64,000 nucleotides of DNA from DAHUXN01 sp963811805 (GTDB taxonomy: Bacteria > Acidobacteriota > Terriglobia > Acidiferrales > UBA7541), in contig CAWESU010000001.1 in assembly GCA_963811805.1 (NCBI GenBank), positions 1,798,001 to 1,862,000 on the forward strand, given 5' to 3'. Made by a program: the position numbers and the translations under genes. The notes under the pieces are model-generated. The model did no database searches, was not told the DNA's origin, and saw nothing but the letters and a program-made list of their open reading frames with translations. Shown piece after piece: positions 17,496 through 25,805 of the stretch; within the stretch, counting starts at the first letter, position 1; each line of letters begins with the position of its first letter.

Positions 17496-17794
17496 AGCTG
17501 CGGAGGAGGAAAACTTTGACCTCGGTAATTCTACTGACTTAGCTTAGAACAATACCTGAGTCGTTCAGGTCGGTTGCAATTTCAAGCCGACTCTAGTAAA
17601 CCCTGTCGGAGCAAGGCAGCGGCGACCGACAAGGATAAGATTGAATCTAAAGGTCAGTTCGTGTTTCGTTTCACTGGCAACGGTTGAAATGGCGTTCAGC
17701 CTTACCAGAGTGTGTTCGGGTTACGTTTGGATAAGGCAAGAGCAGAACATCGTAGAACCCTAGGGAATCCTGGGAACGCTCGGAGCGGTGCGCT
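17496..17794. other. Upstream region of the respiratory cluster
   Basis: 300 bp without a supported gene. It should hold the promoter of the cox genes. A short dyad ACCTGA-N5-TCAGGT lies near 17554-17570. I see no convincing -35/-10 pair. Confidence 0.4.
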
Positions 17795-18802
17795 GTGCTA
17801 GGAGCAACCAGCCTGACGGCGGACAATGGCGCGCTTGGCGTCATCGTGGTCGGGTCTGTTCCCAACATCTTCACTCCGGCGTCCACTCCCGCCGATCAAA
17901 TCTATAGACTTGCGCTGTTCGTTCTCGTGATCACCGGAGTGATCTTTCTCGTCGTCGGCGGCTTGCTAGTATATTCCTTGGTGAAGTTCCGCCGGCGCCC
18001 AAACGATGACGGCCGCGAGCCGGGGCAGCTCTACGGGAGCACGCAGATCGAGCTGGCTTGGACAGTGATTCCCACGCTGATCGTGCTCGTTCTTTTTCTC
18101 ACCACGGCGCGAGTGATCCACGGCATCGAGGACGCGCAAGCGCCGCGGAACGCTCTCGACGTAACCGTGGTGGGCCACCAATTCTGGTGGGAGTTTCGCT
18201 ATCCACAGTATGGTGTCGTGACCGCGAACGAGCTGCACGTGCCGGTCAGCGATCCGTCCAGCCCAACTCCGACTTACCTGACTCTGCTCTCGGCGGATGT
18301 GGCCCACAGTTTCTGGGTGCCACAGCTGGCGGGCAAGACCGACGTCATTCCCAACCATGTGAACCACACCTGGATCGATCCGCAGCAACCTGGTGTCTAC
18401 CTTGGGCAATGCGCGATGTATTGCGGCACCCAACACGCCCACATGCTCCTCCGCGTGTACGTCGAGTCGCGCGCCGATTTCGACCGCTGGATTCATGAGC
18501 AACAGCAACCTGCGGCGGGCGATCCTGACGTCGCGGCGGGCCGGCAGATTTTCGAAACCACCGCCTGCATCAACTGCCATTCGCTCCGCGAAACGATCGC
18601 CGACGGCCGCTTCGGCCCTGATTTGACGCACCTGATGAGCCGGACCACCCTCGGTGCGGGAGTCATGCCGAACACCCCGGATGATCTGCGACTCTGGATT
18701 GAGAACGCCGGCGCCGTCAAGCCAGGCTGTCAGATGCCGGCCATGAATTTGAGTCCGCAACAGCTCGATGAACTGGTTTCGTATTTGGAGACGCTGCGTT
18801 GA
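17795..18802 (+). CDS. coxB: Cytochrome c oxidase subunit II with fused cytochrome c (caa3 type)
   Basis: 335 residues from a GTG at 17795. Two membrane helices (LALFVLVITGVIFLVVGGLLVYSL and TQIELAWTVIPTLIVLVLFL) anchor a cupredoxin domain that carries the CuA site: AHSFWVPQL and GQCAMYCGTQHAHM, giving the His, two Cys, His and Met ligands. Where most subunit II proteins have C-x-E-x-C this one has C-A-M-Y-C. That residue contributes only its backbone carbonyl, so function is probably kept. A C-terminal cytochrome c domain holds the CINCH heme motif and a distal Met in CQMPAM. The protein accepts electrons at its own heme and passes them to CuA outside the membrane. It is the first gene of the respiratory cluster, and coxA starts 32 bp after its stop. 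Confidence 0.95.
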   Translation: MLGATSLTADNGALGVIVVGSVPNIFTPASTPADQIYRLALFVLVITGVIFLVVGGLLVYSLVKFRRRPNDDGREPGQLYGSTQIELAWTVIPTLIVLVLFLTTARVIHGIEDAQAPRNALDVTVVGHQFWWEFRYPQYGVVTANELHVPVSDPSSPTPTYLTLLSADVAHSFWVPQLAGKTDVIPNHVNHTWIDPQQPGVYLGQCAMYCGTQHAHMLLRVYVESRADFDRWIHEQQQPAAGDPDVAAGRQIFETTACINCHSLRETIADGRFGPDLTHLMSRTTLGAGVMPNTPDDLRLWIENAGAVKPGCQMPAMNLSPQQLDELVSYLETLR

Positions 18803-18834
18803 AGACCAAGGCAAGCGGCGAAGGAGGCTAGCCG

Positions 18835-20520
18835 GTGGTATCGCAATCGCTGCCGCAAGTCGGAGCGCTCGGGCGCGAGCGCGCGCGGCACAAGCCTTGG
18901 ACGGAGCGCGCCCACGAGTGGGTGGTCACCGTAGACCACAAAAAGCTCGGGCTGATGTACATCTTCTACGCGTTGATTTTTTTGGTGATAGGCGGCGTGG
19001 AAGCAACGCTCATGCGCATCCAGCTCGCCGTGCCCAACGCCCACTTCGTCTCGCCGGAAGCTTTCAACGAGCTGTTCACCATGCACGGCACCACCATGAT
19101 TTTCTTCGTGGCCATGCCGATCCTGTTCGGTTTCGCCAATTATCTCGTGCCGCTCATGATCGGCGCGCAGGACATGGCGTTTCCACGGCTAAACGCCTTC
19201 AGTTTTTGGATGACGGCGTTCGGCGGCCTGCTGCTCTATTTCAGCTTCATTGGTGGCAGCGGTGTGTACGGTGCAGGCAGCGCGCCCAGCGTGGGATGGT
19301 GGGCGTATGCTCCGTTGACGGCGAAGGCATTTTCCCCCGGGCACAGCACTGACTACTGGACGCTGGCGCTGTTGGTCTCCGGCATCGGCAGCATTGGGGC
19401 AGGCGTGAACTTGGTGGCCACGGTCCTTTGCGTGCGCTGCCGCGGCATGACCCTCGGGAAAATGCCGCTCCTCGCGTGGCTCAACCTGGTGATGGGCGGC
19501 ATGGTCCTGGCGGGCATCAGTCCGCTGACGGCGGCCCAGCTGATGCTCTGTGTCGATCGCTATCTCGGCGGGCACTTTTTTGACACGCAGGCCGGCGGCT
19601 CAGCCGTCATGTGGATGCATTTCTTCTGGGTCTTTGGGCATCCGGAAGTCTACATCCTGGTGATTCCCGCGTTTGCGTTTGCCTCGGAAATTATCCCCGT
19701 TTTTTCGCGCAAGGCGATTTTTGGCTATCCGGTGATGGTGGCCGCTACCGTAGGCATCGCCTTCGTGAGCTTCAGTGTGTGGGCGCACCACATGTTCGCG
19801 GTCGGGCTGCCATCCTACGGCAATGCGTTCTTCGTCCTAACGTCGATGGTGGTAGGTGTGCCGACAGGGATCAAGATTTTCAACTGGCTGGGCACCATGT
19901 GGGGCGGCAAGATCATCTTCGCAACGCCCATGCTTTTCTGCATCGGTTTTCTCTTCCAGTTCCTCATCGGCGGGCTGACCGGGATCATGCTGGCAACCGC
20001 GCCTTTCGACTGGCAGCTCAACGACTCCTATTTCGTTGTCGCGCATTTTCACTACATCATCGTGGGCGGCATCCTGTTCACGATTTTCGCGGCATTCTAT
20101 TACTGGTATCCGAAGTTCACCGGCCGTCTGTTGGACGAGCGCCTGGGCAAATGGCATTTCTGGCTGTTTCTGATCGGATTCCATCTCACCTTCGATTTCA
20201 TGCACATTCCGGGGATTTTGGGAATGCCGCGCCGCATTTACACCTATGAACCGGGACGCGGATGGGAAATCTGGAACCTGATCGTGACCATCGGAGTGGC
20301 CTTCCAGGTCGTCGCCACGCTCCTTTTCGTGGTGAATATGGTGCGTTCCTACTACAAGGGAAAACCCGCAGGCAACGATCCCTGGGACGCGTGGACCCTC
20401 GAATGGTCCACCAGTTCGCCGCCTCCGGCGTACAACTTTGCCGTTCCACCGGTGGTGAGGAGCCGCCGCCCGCTGTGGGACCTCAAGCATCCCGAGGATC
20501 CCGACTGGGAGTACGAGTGA
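18835..20520 (+). CDS. coxA: Cytochrome c oxidase subunit I
   Basis: 561 residues from a GTG at 18835 with AAGGAGG upstream. Twelve membrane helices. The low-spin heme histidine is in TMHGTTMIFFVAMP, and the D-channel aspartate and asparagine are in GAQDMAFPRLNAFSFW. The HPEVYIL motif carries the CuB His, the gating Glu and the cross-linked Tyr, and HHMFAVG holds two more CuB ligands. The C-terminal heme ligands are in AHFHYIIVGG. The presence of the Glu and D-channel residues makes it an A1-type heme-copper oxidase that reduces oxygen to water and pumps protons. It sits between subunits II and III with short gaps (32 and 7 bp). Confidence 0.97.
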   Translation: MVSQSLPQVGALGRERARHKPWTERAHEWVVTVDHKKLGLMYIFYALIFLVIGGVEATLMRIQLAVPNAHFVSPEAFNELFTMHGTTMIFFVAMPILFGFANYLVPLMIGAQDMAFPRLNAFSFWMTAFGGLLLYFSFIGGSGVYGAGSAPSVGWWAYAPLTAKAFSPGHSTDYWTLALLVSGIGSIGAGVNLVATVLCVRCRGMTLGKMPLLAWLNLVMGGMVLAGISPLTAAQLMLCVDRYLGGHFFDTQAGGSAVMWMHFFWVFGHPEVYILVIPAFAFASEIIPVFSRKAIFGYPVMVAATVGIAFVSFSVWAHHMFAVGLPSYGNAFFVLTSMVVGVPTGIKIFNWLGTMWGGKIIFATPMLFCIGFLFQFLIGGLTGIMLATAPFDWQLNDSYFVVAHFHYIIVGGILFTIFAAFYYWYPKFTGRLLDERLGKWHFWLFLIGFHLTFDFMHIPGILGMPRRIYTYEPGRGWEIWNLIVTIGVAFQVVATLLFVVNMVRSYYKGKPAGNDPWDAWTLEWSTSSPPPAYNFAVPPVVRSRRPLWDLKHPEDPDWEYE

Positions 20521-20527
20521 GGCTGAA

Positions 20528-21121
20528 TTGAGCGCAATTCCAGCGCCGCCAATGCCGGAAGCAACTTGGATTCTGCCGTCGCGGCGGAAGACCGGAATGC
20601 TCTGCTTGATCACCGCTGAAGTAGCGGTGTTTACGATTTTCGTGGTGGCTTACGTTTACTACCTGAATCAAAACGCCGGCGGCATAGGTCCAGCACAGAT
20701 CCTGCGCGTGCCCATTCTGAATACCATTTGTCTGCTTTCCAGCAGCCTCACCATACACTTCGCCACCACGGCGCTGCGCCGCGGAAAATTGAAAATATTT
20801 TTGCTTTGGTGGACCGCCACGCTGGGACTGGGCCTGAAATTCATCGTGGGAACCGGCACGGAATGGTATCGAATGATCTACCACGAAGGTTTCACCATCC
20901 ACACCAACCTCTTCGGAACCTCATATTATTCGCTCGTGGGGCTGCACGCCTTTCACGTCATTGTGGGGCTGGCCGGTTTGACTACGGTGTTCGCGCTGGC
21001 CCTCGCGCGTGAGGTCAAACAAGAACACGCCGAACACTGCGAAGTATTTTCGATGTATTGGCATTTCGTAGACGCTGTATGGGTGGTCGTTTTTACGGTC
21101 GTCTATCTTGTCGGCCGCTAG
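20528..21121 (+). CDS. coxC: Cytochrome c oxidase subunit III
   Basis: 197 residues from a TTG at 20528, 7 bp after the coxA stop, with GTGAGG upstream. Five membrane helices. Motifs typical of subunit III are TGMLCLITAEVAVFTIFVVAYVYY at the start, NTICLLSSSLTIHFATTAL, the segment FGTSYYSLVGLHAFHVIVGL, and the ending YWHFVDAVWVVVFTVVYLV. The subunit stabilises proton uptake into subunit I. It is the short five-helix form found in caa3 oxidases rather than the seven-helix mitochondrial form. The next gene starts 40 bp downstream. Confidence 0.95.
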   Translation: MSAIPAPPMPEATWILPSRRKTGMLCLITAEVAVFTIFVVAYVYYLNQNAGGIGPAQILRVPILNTICLLSSSLTIHFATTALRRGKLKIFLLWWTATLGLGLKFIVGTGTEWYRMIYHEGFTIHTNLFGTSYYSLVGLHAFHVIVGLAGLTTVFALALAREVKQEHAEHCEVFSMYWHFVDAVWVVVFTVVYLVGR

Positions 21122-21161
21122 GAGCAGCCGCGAAAGGAAACAGAAGGAAAAGAAGGTATCG

Positions 21162-22028
21162 ATGACCTCCGGATCCGACTCACAACGCCGCGCGACGGAA
21201 ACCGTTCCAACCATCGAGCTGCCCGCTCCAACGGCGTGGCCGCTGATCCTGGCCTTTGGACTGGCCCTGCTCTTTGCCGGACTCGTGACCACGATGGCGG
21301 TCACCATCCTCGGAGCCGCACTCAGCTTGGCTGGTGCCGTCGGCTGGTTTCGCGAAGTCCTGCCGCAAGAACACTGCGAAGAGCTTCCCGTGCTGGAGGA
21401 GGCCATCCAGATCACCACCTCGCGCCGCGAGGTCGCCCAAATCGAAATCGCGCCGGAACTGAAGCGCCTGCGCTTCCCCATCGAGATCTACCCGGTGGCG
21501 GCGGGAATTCAAGGTGGGCTGGTAGGCAGCGTGGCCATGGCTGTGGTGGCGATGCTTTACGGCTTGGTGTCTCACGGAAGCATTTGGTATCCGGTCAACT
21601 TGCTCGGGGCGGTGGTCTACGCGCATCCGCAACAATTGAGCATCGCCATGCTCTGCCGCTTCAGTCTGCTCCTGTTTCTGGTGGCCCTGGCCATTCACCT
21701 GGCGACCTCTCTGCTGGTGGGCTTGCTCTACGGCACTATGCTGCCGATGCTGCCGCGCCACCCGATCTTCCTCGGGGGAGTGATTGCTCCGGCTTTGTGG
21801 TCGGGACTGGTCTACGCCGTGCTGGGCATCGTTCATCCGCTCCTGAACCAGCGCATCAACTGGCTATGGTTCGTGGTTTCGCAGATTGCCTTCGGATTTG
21901 TCGCCGGACTTGTCGTCGTCCGCCATACTCCGGTTCGCGTGCGCCAGTTTTTGCCGCTTGCGATCCGCGCTGGAGTTGAAGGGTCAGGGCTACGGTCCGA
22001 GCGGCCCGACGACGAGGGGAACCCGTGA
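21162..22028 (+). CDS. Uncharacterised polytopic membrane protein of the respiratory cluster
   Basis: 288 residues from ATG 21162 (AAGAAGG nine bases upstream). An earlier in-frame start overlaps coxC and adds 18 basic residues. An N-terminal hydrophobic hairpin (WPLILAFGLALLFAGLVTTMAVTILGAALSLAGAVGWF) resembles the small subunit IV-like domain of some oxidases and is followed by EVLPQEH. A cytoplasmic or periplasmic linker of about 60 residues precedes four or five helices, including VGSVAMAVVAMLYGL, FLVALAIHLATSLLVGLLYGTML and WSGLVYAVLGIVHPLLNQRINW. It overlaps the next gene by 4 bp (GTGA), so it belongs to the operon. No catalytic motif is visible. It may combine a subunit IV role with an assembly function, which is inference. 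Confidence 0.7.
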   Translation: MTSGSDSQRRATETVPTIELPAPTAWPLILAFGLALLFAGLVTTMAVTILGAALSLAGAVGWFREVLPQEHCEELPVLEEAIQITTSRREVAQIEIAPELKRLRFPIEIYPVAAGIQGGLVGSVAMAVVAMLYGLVSHGSIWYPVNLLGAVVYAHPQQLSIAMLCRFSLLLFLVALAIHLATSLLVGLLYGTMLPMLPRHPIFLGGVIAPALWSGLVYAVLGIVHPLLNQRINWLWFVVSQIAFGFVAGLVVVRHTPVRVRQFLPLAIRAGVEGSGLRSERPDDEGNP

Positions 22029-22759
22029 ACCGGCGCTGGCGCTTATCGCTGGTCGTGATGATGGCCACTTCAATGGTCGCCTGCAACAACCTGCCGGGCC
22101 GGCCGGCTCCTGCTTCTAACGTATTGCGCCCGAGCCAGCAGACCGATTTCGCCACTCTCTACGCGCAGAACTGTGCCGCCTGCCACGGAGCGCGCGGTGA
22201 AGGCGGCGCGGCCATCGCTCTGGCCGACCCGATTTACTTGGCGACGGTCAGCGACAAGGTGCTGCGCTCCGTGACGTCCAACGGCATTCCGGGAACGCCG
22301 ATGCCCGCCTTTGCACAAAGCTCGGGAGGCATGCTGACCTCCCAGCAGGTTGCGGCCTTGGTCGACGGGATCAGAGCCTGGGCGCGGCCCGCCACTCTCA
22401 ACAGCGCGCACCCACCTCCCTATGCCGCCGACGTGCCGGGTGAGGCAGAGCGCGGAGCCATCGTGTACCAAAACTTCTGCGCTTCGTGTCACGGCCCGAG
22501 CGGCACGGGCGGCAAGGCTGGTTCCATTGTGGATCCGTCTTTTCTTGCGCTCGTGAGCGATCAAGGCCTGCGCACCATCGTCATCACCGGACGGCCGGAA
22601 CTTGACGCGCCGGATTGGCGCAACGACGCGCCCGGTCATCCCATGACCGATCAGCAAATCAGCGACGTCGTGGCGTGGACCGCCGCGCATCGCGTCCGTT
22701 ATCCGGGTCAGCCGTATCCGAGTAATGGCGCGAAAGGCGCGGAAGGAGTAGGGCAGTGA
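22025..22759 (+). CDS. Diheme cytochrome c lipoprotein
   Basis: 244 residues from a GTG overlapping the previous stop. A lipoprotein signal (LVVMMATSMVAC) anchors it to the membrane. Two class I cytochrome c domains follow, each with a CxxCH heme site: CAACHGARGEGG near residue 50 and CASCHGPSGTGG near residue 152. Distal methionines are probable in GTPMPAF and GHPMTD. It overlaps the Rieske gene by 4 bp. In this cluster it is the likely soluble-domain electron carrier between the quinol-oxidising Rieske/cytochrome b part and the oxidase, similar in role to the cytochromes of alternative or actinobacterial bc-aa3 supercomplexes. Confidence 0.92.
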   Translation: MNRRWRLSLVVMMATSMVACNNLPGRPAPASNVLRPSQQTDFATLYAQNCAACHGARGEGGAAIALADPIYLATVSDKVLRSVTSNGIPGTPMPAFAQSSGGMLTSQQVAALVDGIRAWARPATLNSAHPPPYAADVPGEAERGAIVYQNFCASCHGPSGTGGKAGSIVDPSFLALVSDQGLRTIVITGRPELDAPDWRNDAPGHPMTDQQISDVVAWTAAHRVRYPGQPYPSNGAKGAEGVGQ

Positions 22760-23262
22760 GCGAGGAGCAGAAAATCTCGCGGCGCACTCTGTTATTCAAA
22801 CTGGGCATCTTCGTCAACGCCATCGTCGCAACGGTTGTGGCCGTGCCGGTCCTGGGATATTTGCTTTCGCCGTTGCTGAAGACCAATCGTTATTTGAGCT
22901 GGGTTTCGCTTGGTGAGATCGGAGCCTTCCCCGAAGGGCAAACGCGCTTGGCCGACTTCCGCAGTCCTTTCGGGAGTTCCTGGGACGGCGCAACGGATTC
23001 GACTGCTTGCTGGGTCCGCCACATTCAGGGCAACCAGTTCCAAGTTTTTGCCGTCAATTGCGCGCACTTGGGATGTCCGGTGCGCTGGTTTCCGCAATCA
23101 GAGCTTTTCATGTGTCCCTGCCATGGAGGTGTTTATTATTCCGACGGTTCTCGCGCCGCGGGCCCGCCCCCTCGGGGGCTCTTCGAATACGCGTGGAAGA
23201 TTCAGGACGGAGAACTGATGATCCAAGCAGGCCAGTTACCCACGCTATCAACTCGGGCTTGA
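22756..23262 (+). CDS. Rieske [2Fe-2S] protein
   Basis: 168 residues from a GTG. A twin-arginine-like segment (KISRRTLLFKLG) precedes one membrane helix, as usual for Tat-inserted Rieske subunits. The cluster-binding boxes are CAHLGCPV and CPCHGGVYYSDGS, with two Cys-His pairs plus the disulfide cysteines. The Pro loop GPPPRGL follows. It transfers one electron from quinol at the outer face of the membrane to cytochrome c. The gene is coupled to the diheme cytochrome upstream and is 17 bp before cytochrome b. Confidence 0.96.
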   Translation: MSEEQKISRRTLLFKLGIFVNAIVATVVAVPVLGYLLSPLLKTNRYLSWVSLGEIGAFPEGQTRLADFRSPFGSSWDGATDSTACWVRHIQGNQFQVFAVNCAHLGCPVRWFPQSELFMCPCHGGVYYSDGSRAAGPPPRGLFEYAWKIQDGELMIQAGQLPTLSTRA

Positions 23263-23279
23263 CGGCCTAGGAAAGAACG

Positions 23280-24764
23280 ATGGCGTGGATAAAAAACATC
23301 GCGAGTTGGCTGGAACAGCGGCTGGGTCTGGGCGCTGAGGTGCGCGACCTCGCCACGCATCCGGTGCCTCGCCGGTCGGCCAGCTTTTGGTACGTATTCG
23401 GCAGCGCGGCGCTGGTCCTTTTTATCTTACAGGTGGTCACAGGCATTCTGCTGGCGCTCGTCTACGTCCCCACTGGCGCCGATGCGTGGAACAGCTTGCA
23501 GGTGCTCAACCACGGCGTCTGGCTCGGCTGGTTTCTGAGGGCCATACACGGGTGGGGCGCGGACTTCATGGTGGCTGTAGTGCTCATACACATGACTCAG
23601 GTGTTTCTGTTTGGCGCCTATAAGTTTCCGCGCGAGTTAACTTGGGTGATCGGAGTATTTCTGCTGTTGCTTACGCTCGGGATGGCCTTCACCGGGCAGG
23701 TGCTCAGATTCGATCAGGACGCCTACTGGGGCTTGGGCATTGGCGCCTCGATTGTCGGACGCGTGCCGCTTATCGGCGCCGCCTTGGTTCATCTGCTGCT
23801 GGGCGGCCCGATCATCAACGGCGCCACGCTCAGCCGTTTTTTCACCTTTCACGTGTTTGCCCTCCCTGCACTGCTGATCGGGCTAGTCGGCTTGCATCTG
23901 TTTCTAGTGCTGAAGCTCGGAATCAACGAATGGCCAATGCCCGGCAGGGTCGTCCGTCGCGAGACCTATTTGCAGGAATACGAGGAGGAGCTTCGCAAGG
24001 ATGGCGTCCCCTTCGTTCCCAACGCGATATGGAAGGATCTGGTTTTCGCGGCGGCAATAGTTTTGGCCGTAGCGGGATGCGCGGCGGTGTTTGGACCCTT
24101 CGGTCCGCGCGGCATTCCCGACCCAACCATCATCCAGACCGTTCCTCGACCCGACTTCTTTTTCCTATGGCTGTATGCGCTGCTCGCGTTGTTGCCGCCG
24201 CAGATGGAGACGCCGGTCCTGCTGGTGGCGCCAATTTTGGTCATTGGCGCGTTCCTGCTGCTGCCGTTTGTCGCAGGCGAGGGCGAGAAGAGCTGGCGGC
24301 GCCGTCCCGTGGCGGTCCTCTCCACGTTGGTGATCGCCGTAAGCCTGGGATCGCTGACGAGTCTGGCCGACCGCACGCCATGGTCGCCGGTGATGGACGC
24401 CTGGAGCAGCGATCCCATTCCTCGCCCGAATCTTCAGGGAAGATCTCCTCTCGAGTTGCGCGGCGCGCTTCTCTTTCAATATGAGCAGTGCCGCAATTGC
24501 CATTCGCTCGGGGGCGTAGGAGGGCAGCGCGGTCCTGCTTTGGACGCGGTGGCCACCACGCTGACCGAGGATCAATTGATCCACCAAGTATTGCAAGGTG
24601 GCGGCAACATGCCTGCGTACGGCAAGAACTTGACGCCGCCCGAGGTCACTGCTCTCGTTGCCTTCCTCGAAACCCTGCATCCGGCCGGAGAATTGCCCGC
24701 TCGCAATGCCTCGCAGAAAGAGATGGAGAATGCCGCTCCGACGCCACCACAGTCCGTTCATTAA
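23280..24764 (+). CDS. Cytochrome b (b6-like) fused to a C-terminal cytochrome c domain
   Basis: 494 residues. The N-terminal half is a four-helix cytochrome b6 core. Heme ligands are in AIHGWGADFMVAVVLIHM (14 apart) and in FHVFALPALLIGLVGLHLF (15 apart, the b6-type spacing). A subunit IV-like half follows, where the quinol-site PEWY motif is replaced by PDFF (PRPDFFFLWLYALL). After the last helix a cytochrome c domain begins near residue 395, with CRNCHSLGGVGGQRGP and a distal Met in GNMPAYGKNLTP. It oxidises quinol together with the Rieske protein and could pass electrons through its own heme c directly to the diheme lipoprotein or to CoxB. CtaG starts 12 bp downstream. Confidence 0.94.
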   Translation: MAWIKNIASWLEQRLGLGAEVRDLATHPVPRRSASFWYVFGSAALVLFILQVVTGILLALVYVPTGADAWNSLQVLNHGVWLGWFLRAIHGWGADFMVAVVLIHMTQVFLFGAYKFPRELTWVIGVFLLLLTLGMAFTGQVLRFDQDAYWGLGIGASIVGRVPLIGAALVHLLLGGPIINGATLSRFFTFHVFALPALLIGLVGLHLFLVLKLGINEWPMPGRVVRRETYLQEYEEELRKDGVPFVPNAIWKDLVFAAAIVLAVAGCAAVFGPFGPRGIPDPTIIQTVPRPDFFFLWLYALLALLPPQMETPVLLVAPILVIGAFLLLPFVAGEGEKSWRRRPVAVLSTLVIAVSLGSLTSLADRTPWSPVMDAWSSDPIPRPNLQGRSPLELRGALLFQYEQCRNCHSLGGVGGQRGPALDAVATTLTEDQLIHQVLQGGGNMPAYGKNLTPPEVTALVAFLETLHPAGELPARNASQKEMENAAPTPPQSVH

Positions 24765-24776
24765 CGAGTCCGGCGT

Positions 24777-25661
24777 ATGACCGGCAGCGCGCCAAGCGTG
24801 ATGGGCTCTTGGACAGCGCCATTGGCACCGACTTTGGCGTTATTGGCGGTTGTTCTTTTGTATCTCTGGGGCTGGCGCTCGCTTTCGAGAACTTCGAAAC
24901 GCATCCCCGCTTGGCGATTGGCTGCGTTTTTAGCCGGCATCGCGGCCCTGTGGTCCGCCTTGACCCCCGCGCTCGATCTCTGGACGCAGTTTCTGCTGAC
25001 TGCTCACATGGTGCAACATTTGCTGCTGATGTTGATCGCGCCGCCGCTCTTGCTACTAGGCTCTCCCGTCCTGGTTTTCTGGAGCGGGCTGGTGCGAAGG
25101 CGTGGGCCAGAACAACGTGACTCTTTTCGCTTCGCCGGTTGGGGTTGGATGCAACGCACCTGGCGCTCGCTCACGCATCCCATTTCGGCCGGCATCCTCA
25201 TGGTCGCTATCACCATTGTCTGGCACATCCCGCAAGTGTTCGCGCTGGCGATGCGCTCGGCCGCGTGGCACTCTCTAGAAAACGCGACGTTCTTCGCCAG
25301 CGGTGTGCTTTTCTGGTGGCCGGTAGTCCTGCCTTGGCGCGGCAAGCGACAGTGGCCCCGCTGGATCATTCCGCTCTACCTGCTCGGTGCCGACCTGCCG
25401 GTTTCGGTTCTTTCCGCCTACCTCGCCTTTTGCGACCACGTCGTGTATCCGTGCTACCTCGCGGTGCCCCGACGGTTCGGCATTTCCGCTCTGAACGACC
25501 AAGTGATCGCGGCGATGCTGATGTGGGTGGCCATGTTGCTGATTTTTGTGGGCGCCAGCGTGGTCGTGATCATGGACTTATTCGAGCCGGTCGCTGCAAA
25601 TGGGCCTCGCGCCGCGGATTCCGGCTTGTGCCCTGATCAGGTGACCCTACCAGCGCCTTAA
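24777..25661 (+). CDS. ctaG: CtaG-type cytochrome c oxidase assembly factor
   Basis: 294 residues with seven predicted membrane helices. Family motifs are LWTQFLLTAHMVQHLLLMLIAPPLLLLGSP, HPISAGILMVAITIVWHIPQVF and HSLENATFFASGVLFWWPVV, plus the late histidine-containing CDHVVYP. This is the caa3_CtaG membrane family that supports CuB delivery to caa3 oxidase. It is unrelated to the Cox11-type CtaG. It closes the respiratory cluster, starting 12 bp after the cytochrome b gene, and is followed by a strong hairpin. Confidence 0.92.
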   Translation: MTGSAPSVMGSWTAPLAPTLALLAVVLLYLWGWRSLSRTSKRIPAWRLAAFLAGIAALWSALTPALDLWTQFLLTAHMVQHLLLMLIAPPLLLLGSPVLVFWSGLVRRRGPEQRDSFRFAGWGWMQRTWRSLTHPISAGILMVAITIVWHIPQVFALAMRSAAWHSLENATFFASGVLFWWPVVLPWRGKRQWPRWIIPLYLLGADLPVSVLSAYLAFCDHVVYPCYLAVPRRFGISALNDQVIAAMLMWVAMLLIFVGASVVVIMDLFEPVAANGPRAADSGLCPDQVTLPAP

Positions 25662-25715
25662 AAGGACAAGAACCATCTGGCTAAGGTTTAAACCCCGGAG
25701 AGACAGCCTTTGATT

Positions 25716-25739
25716 ATCAGGGAATTTTTATTCCCTGAT
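25716..25739 (+). terminator. Hairpin after the respiratory cluster
   Basis: A perfect 10-bp stem ATCAGGGAAT / ATTCCCTGAT around a TTTT loop, 55 bp after the ctaG stop and 67 bp from the convergent LysR stop. No long T-run follows on either strand, so it may be a bidirectional or factor-assisted terminator. Confidence 0.6.
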
Positions 25740-25805
25740 CATTCACCTGCACTGTCTATGGTAGGAACACGTCGAAGGGTTTACCGCACGGCAACCCTGT
25801 GAATT

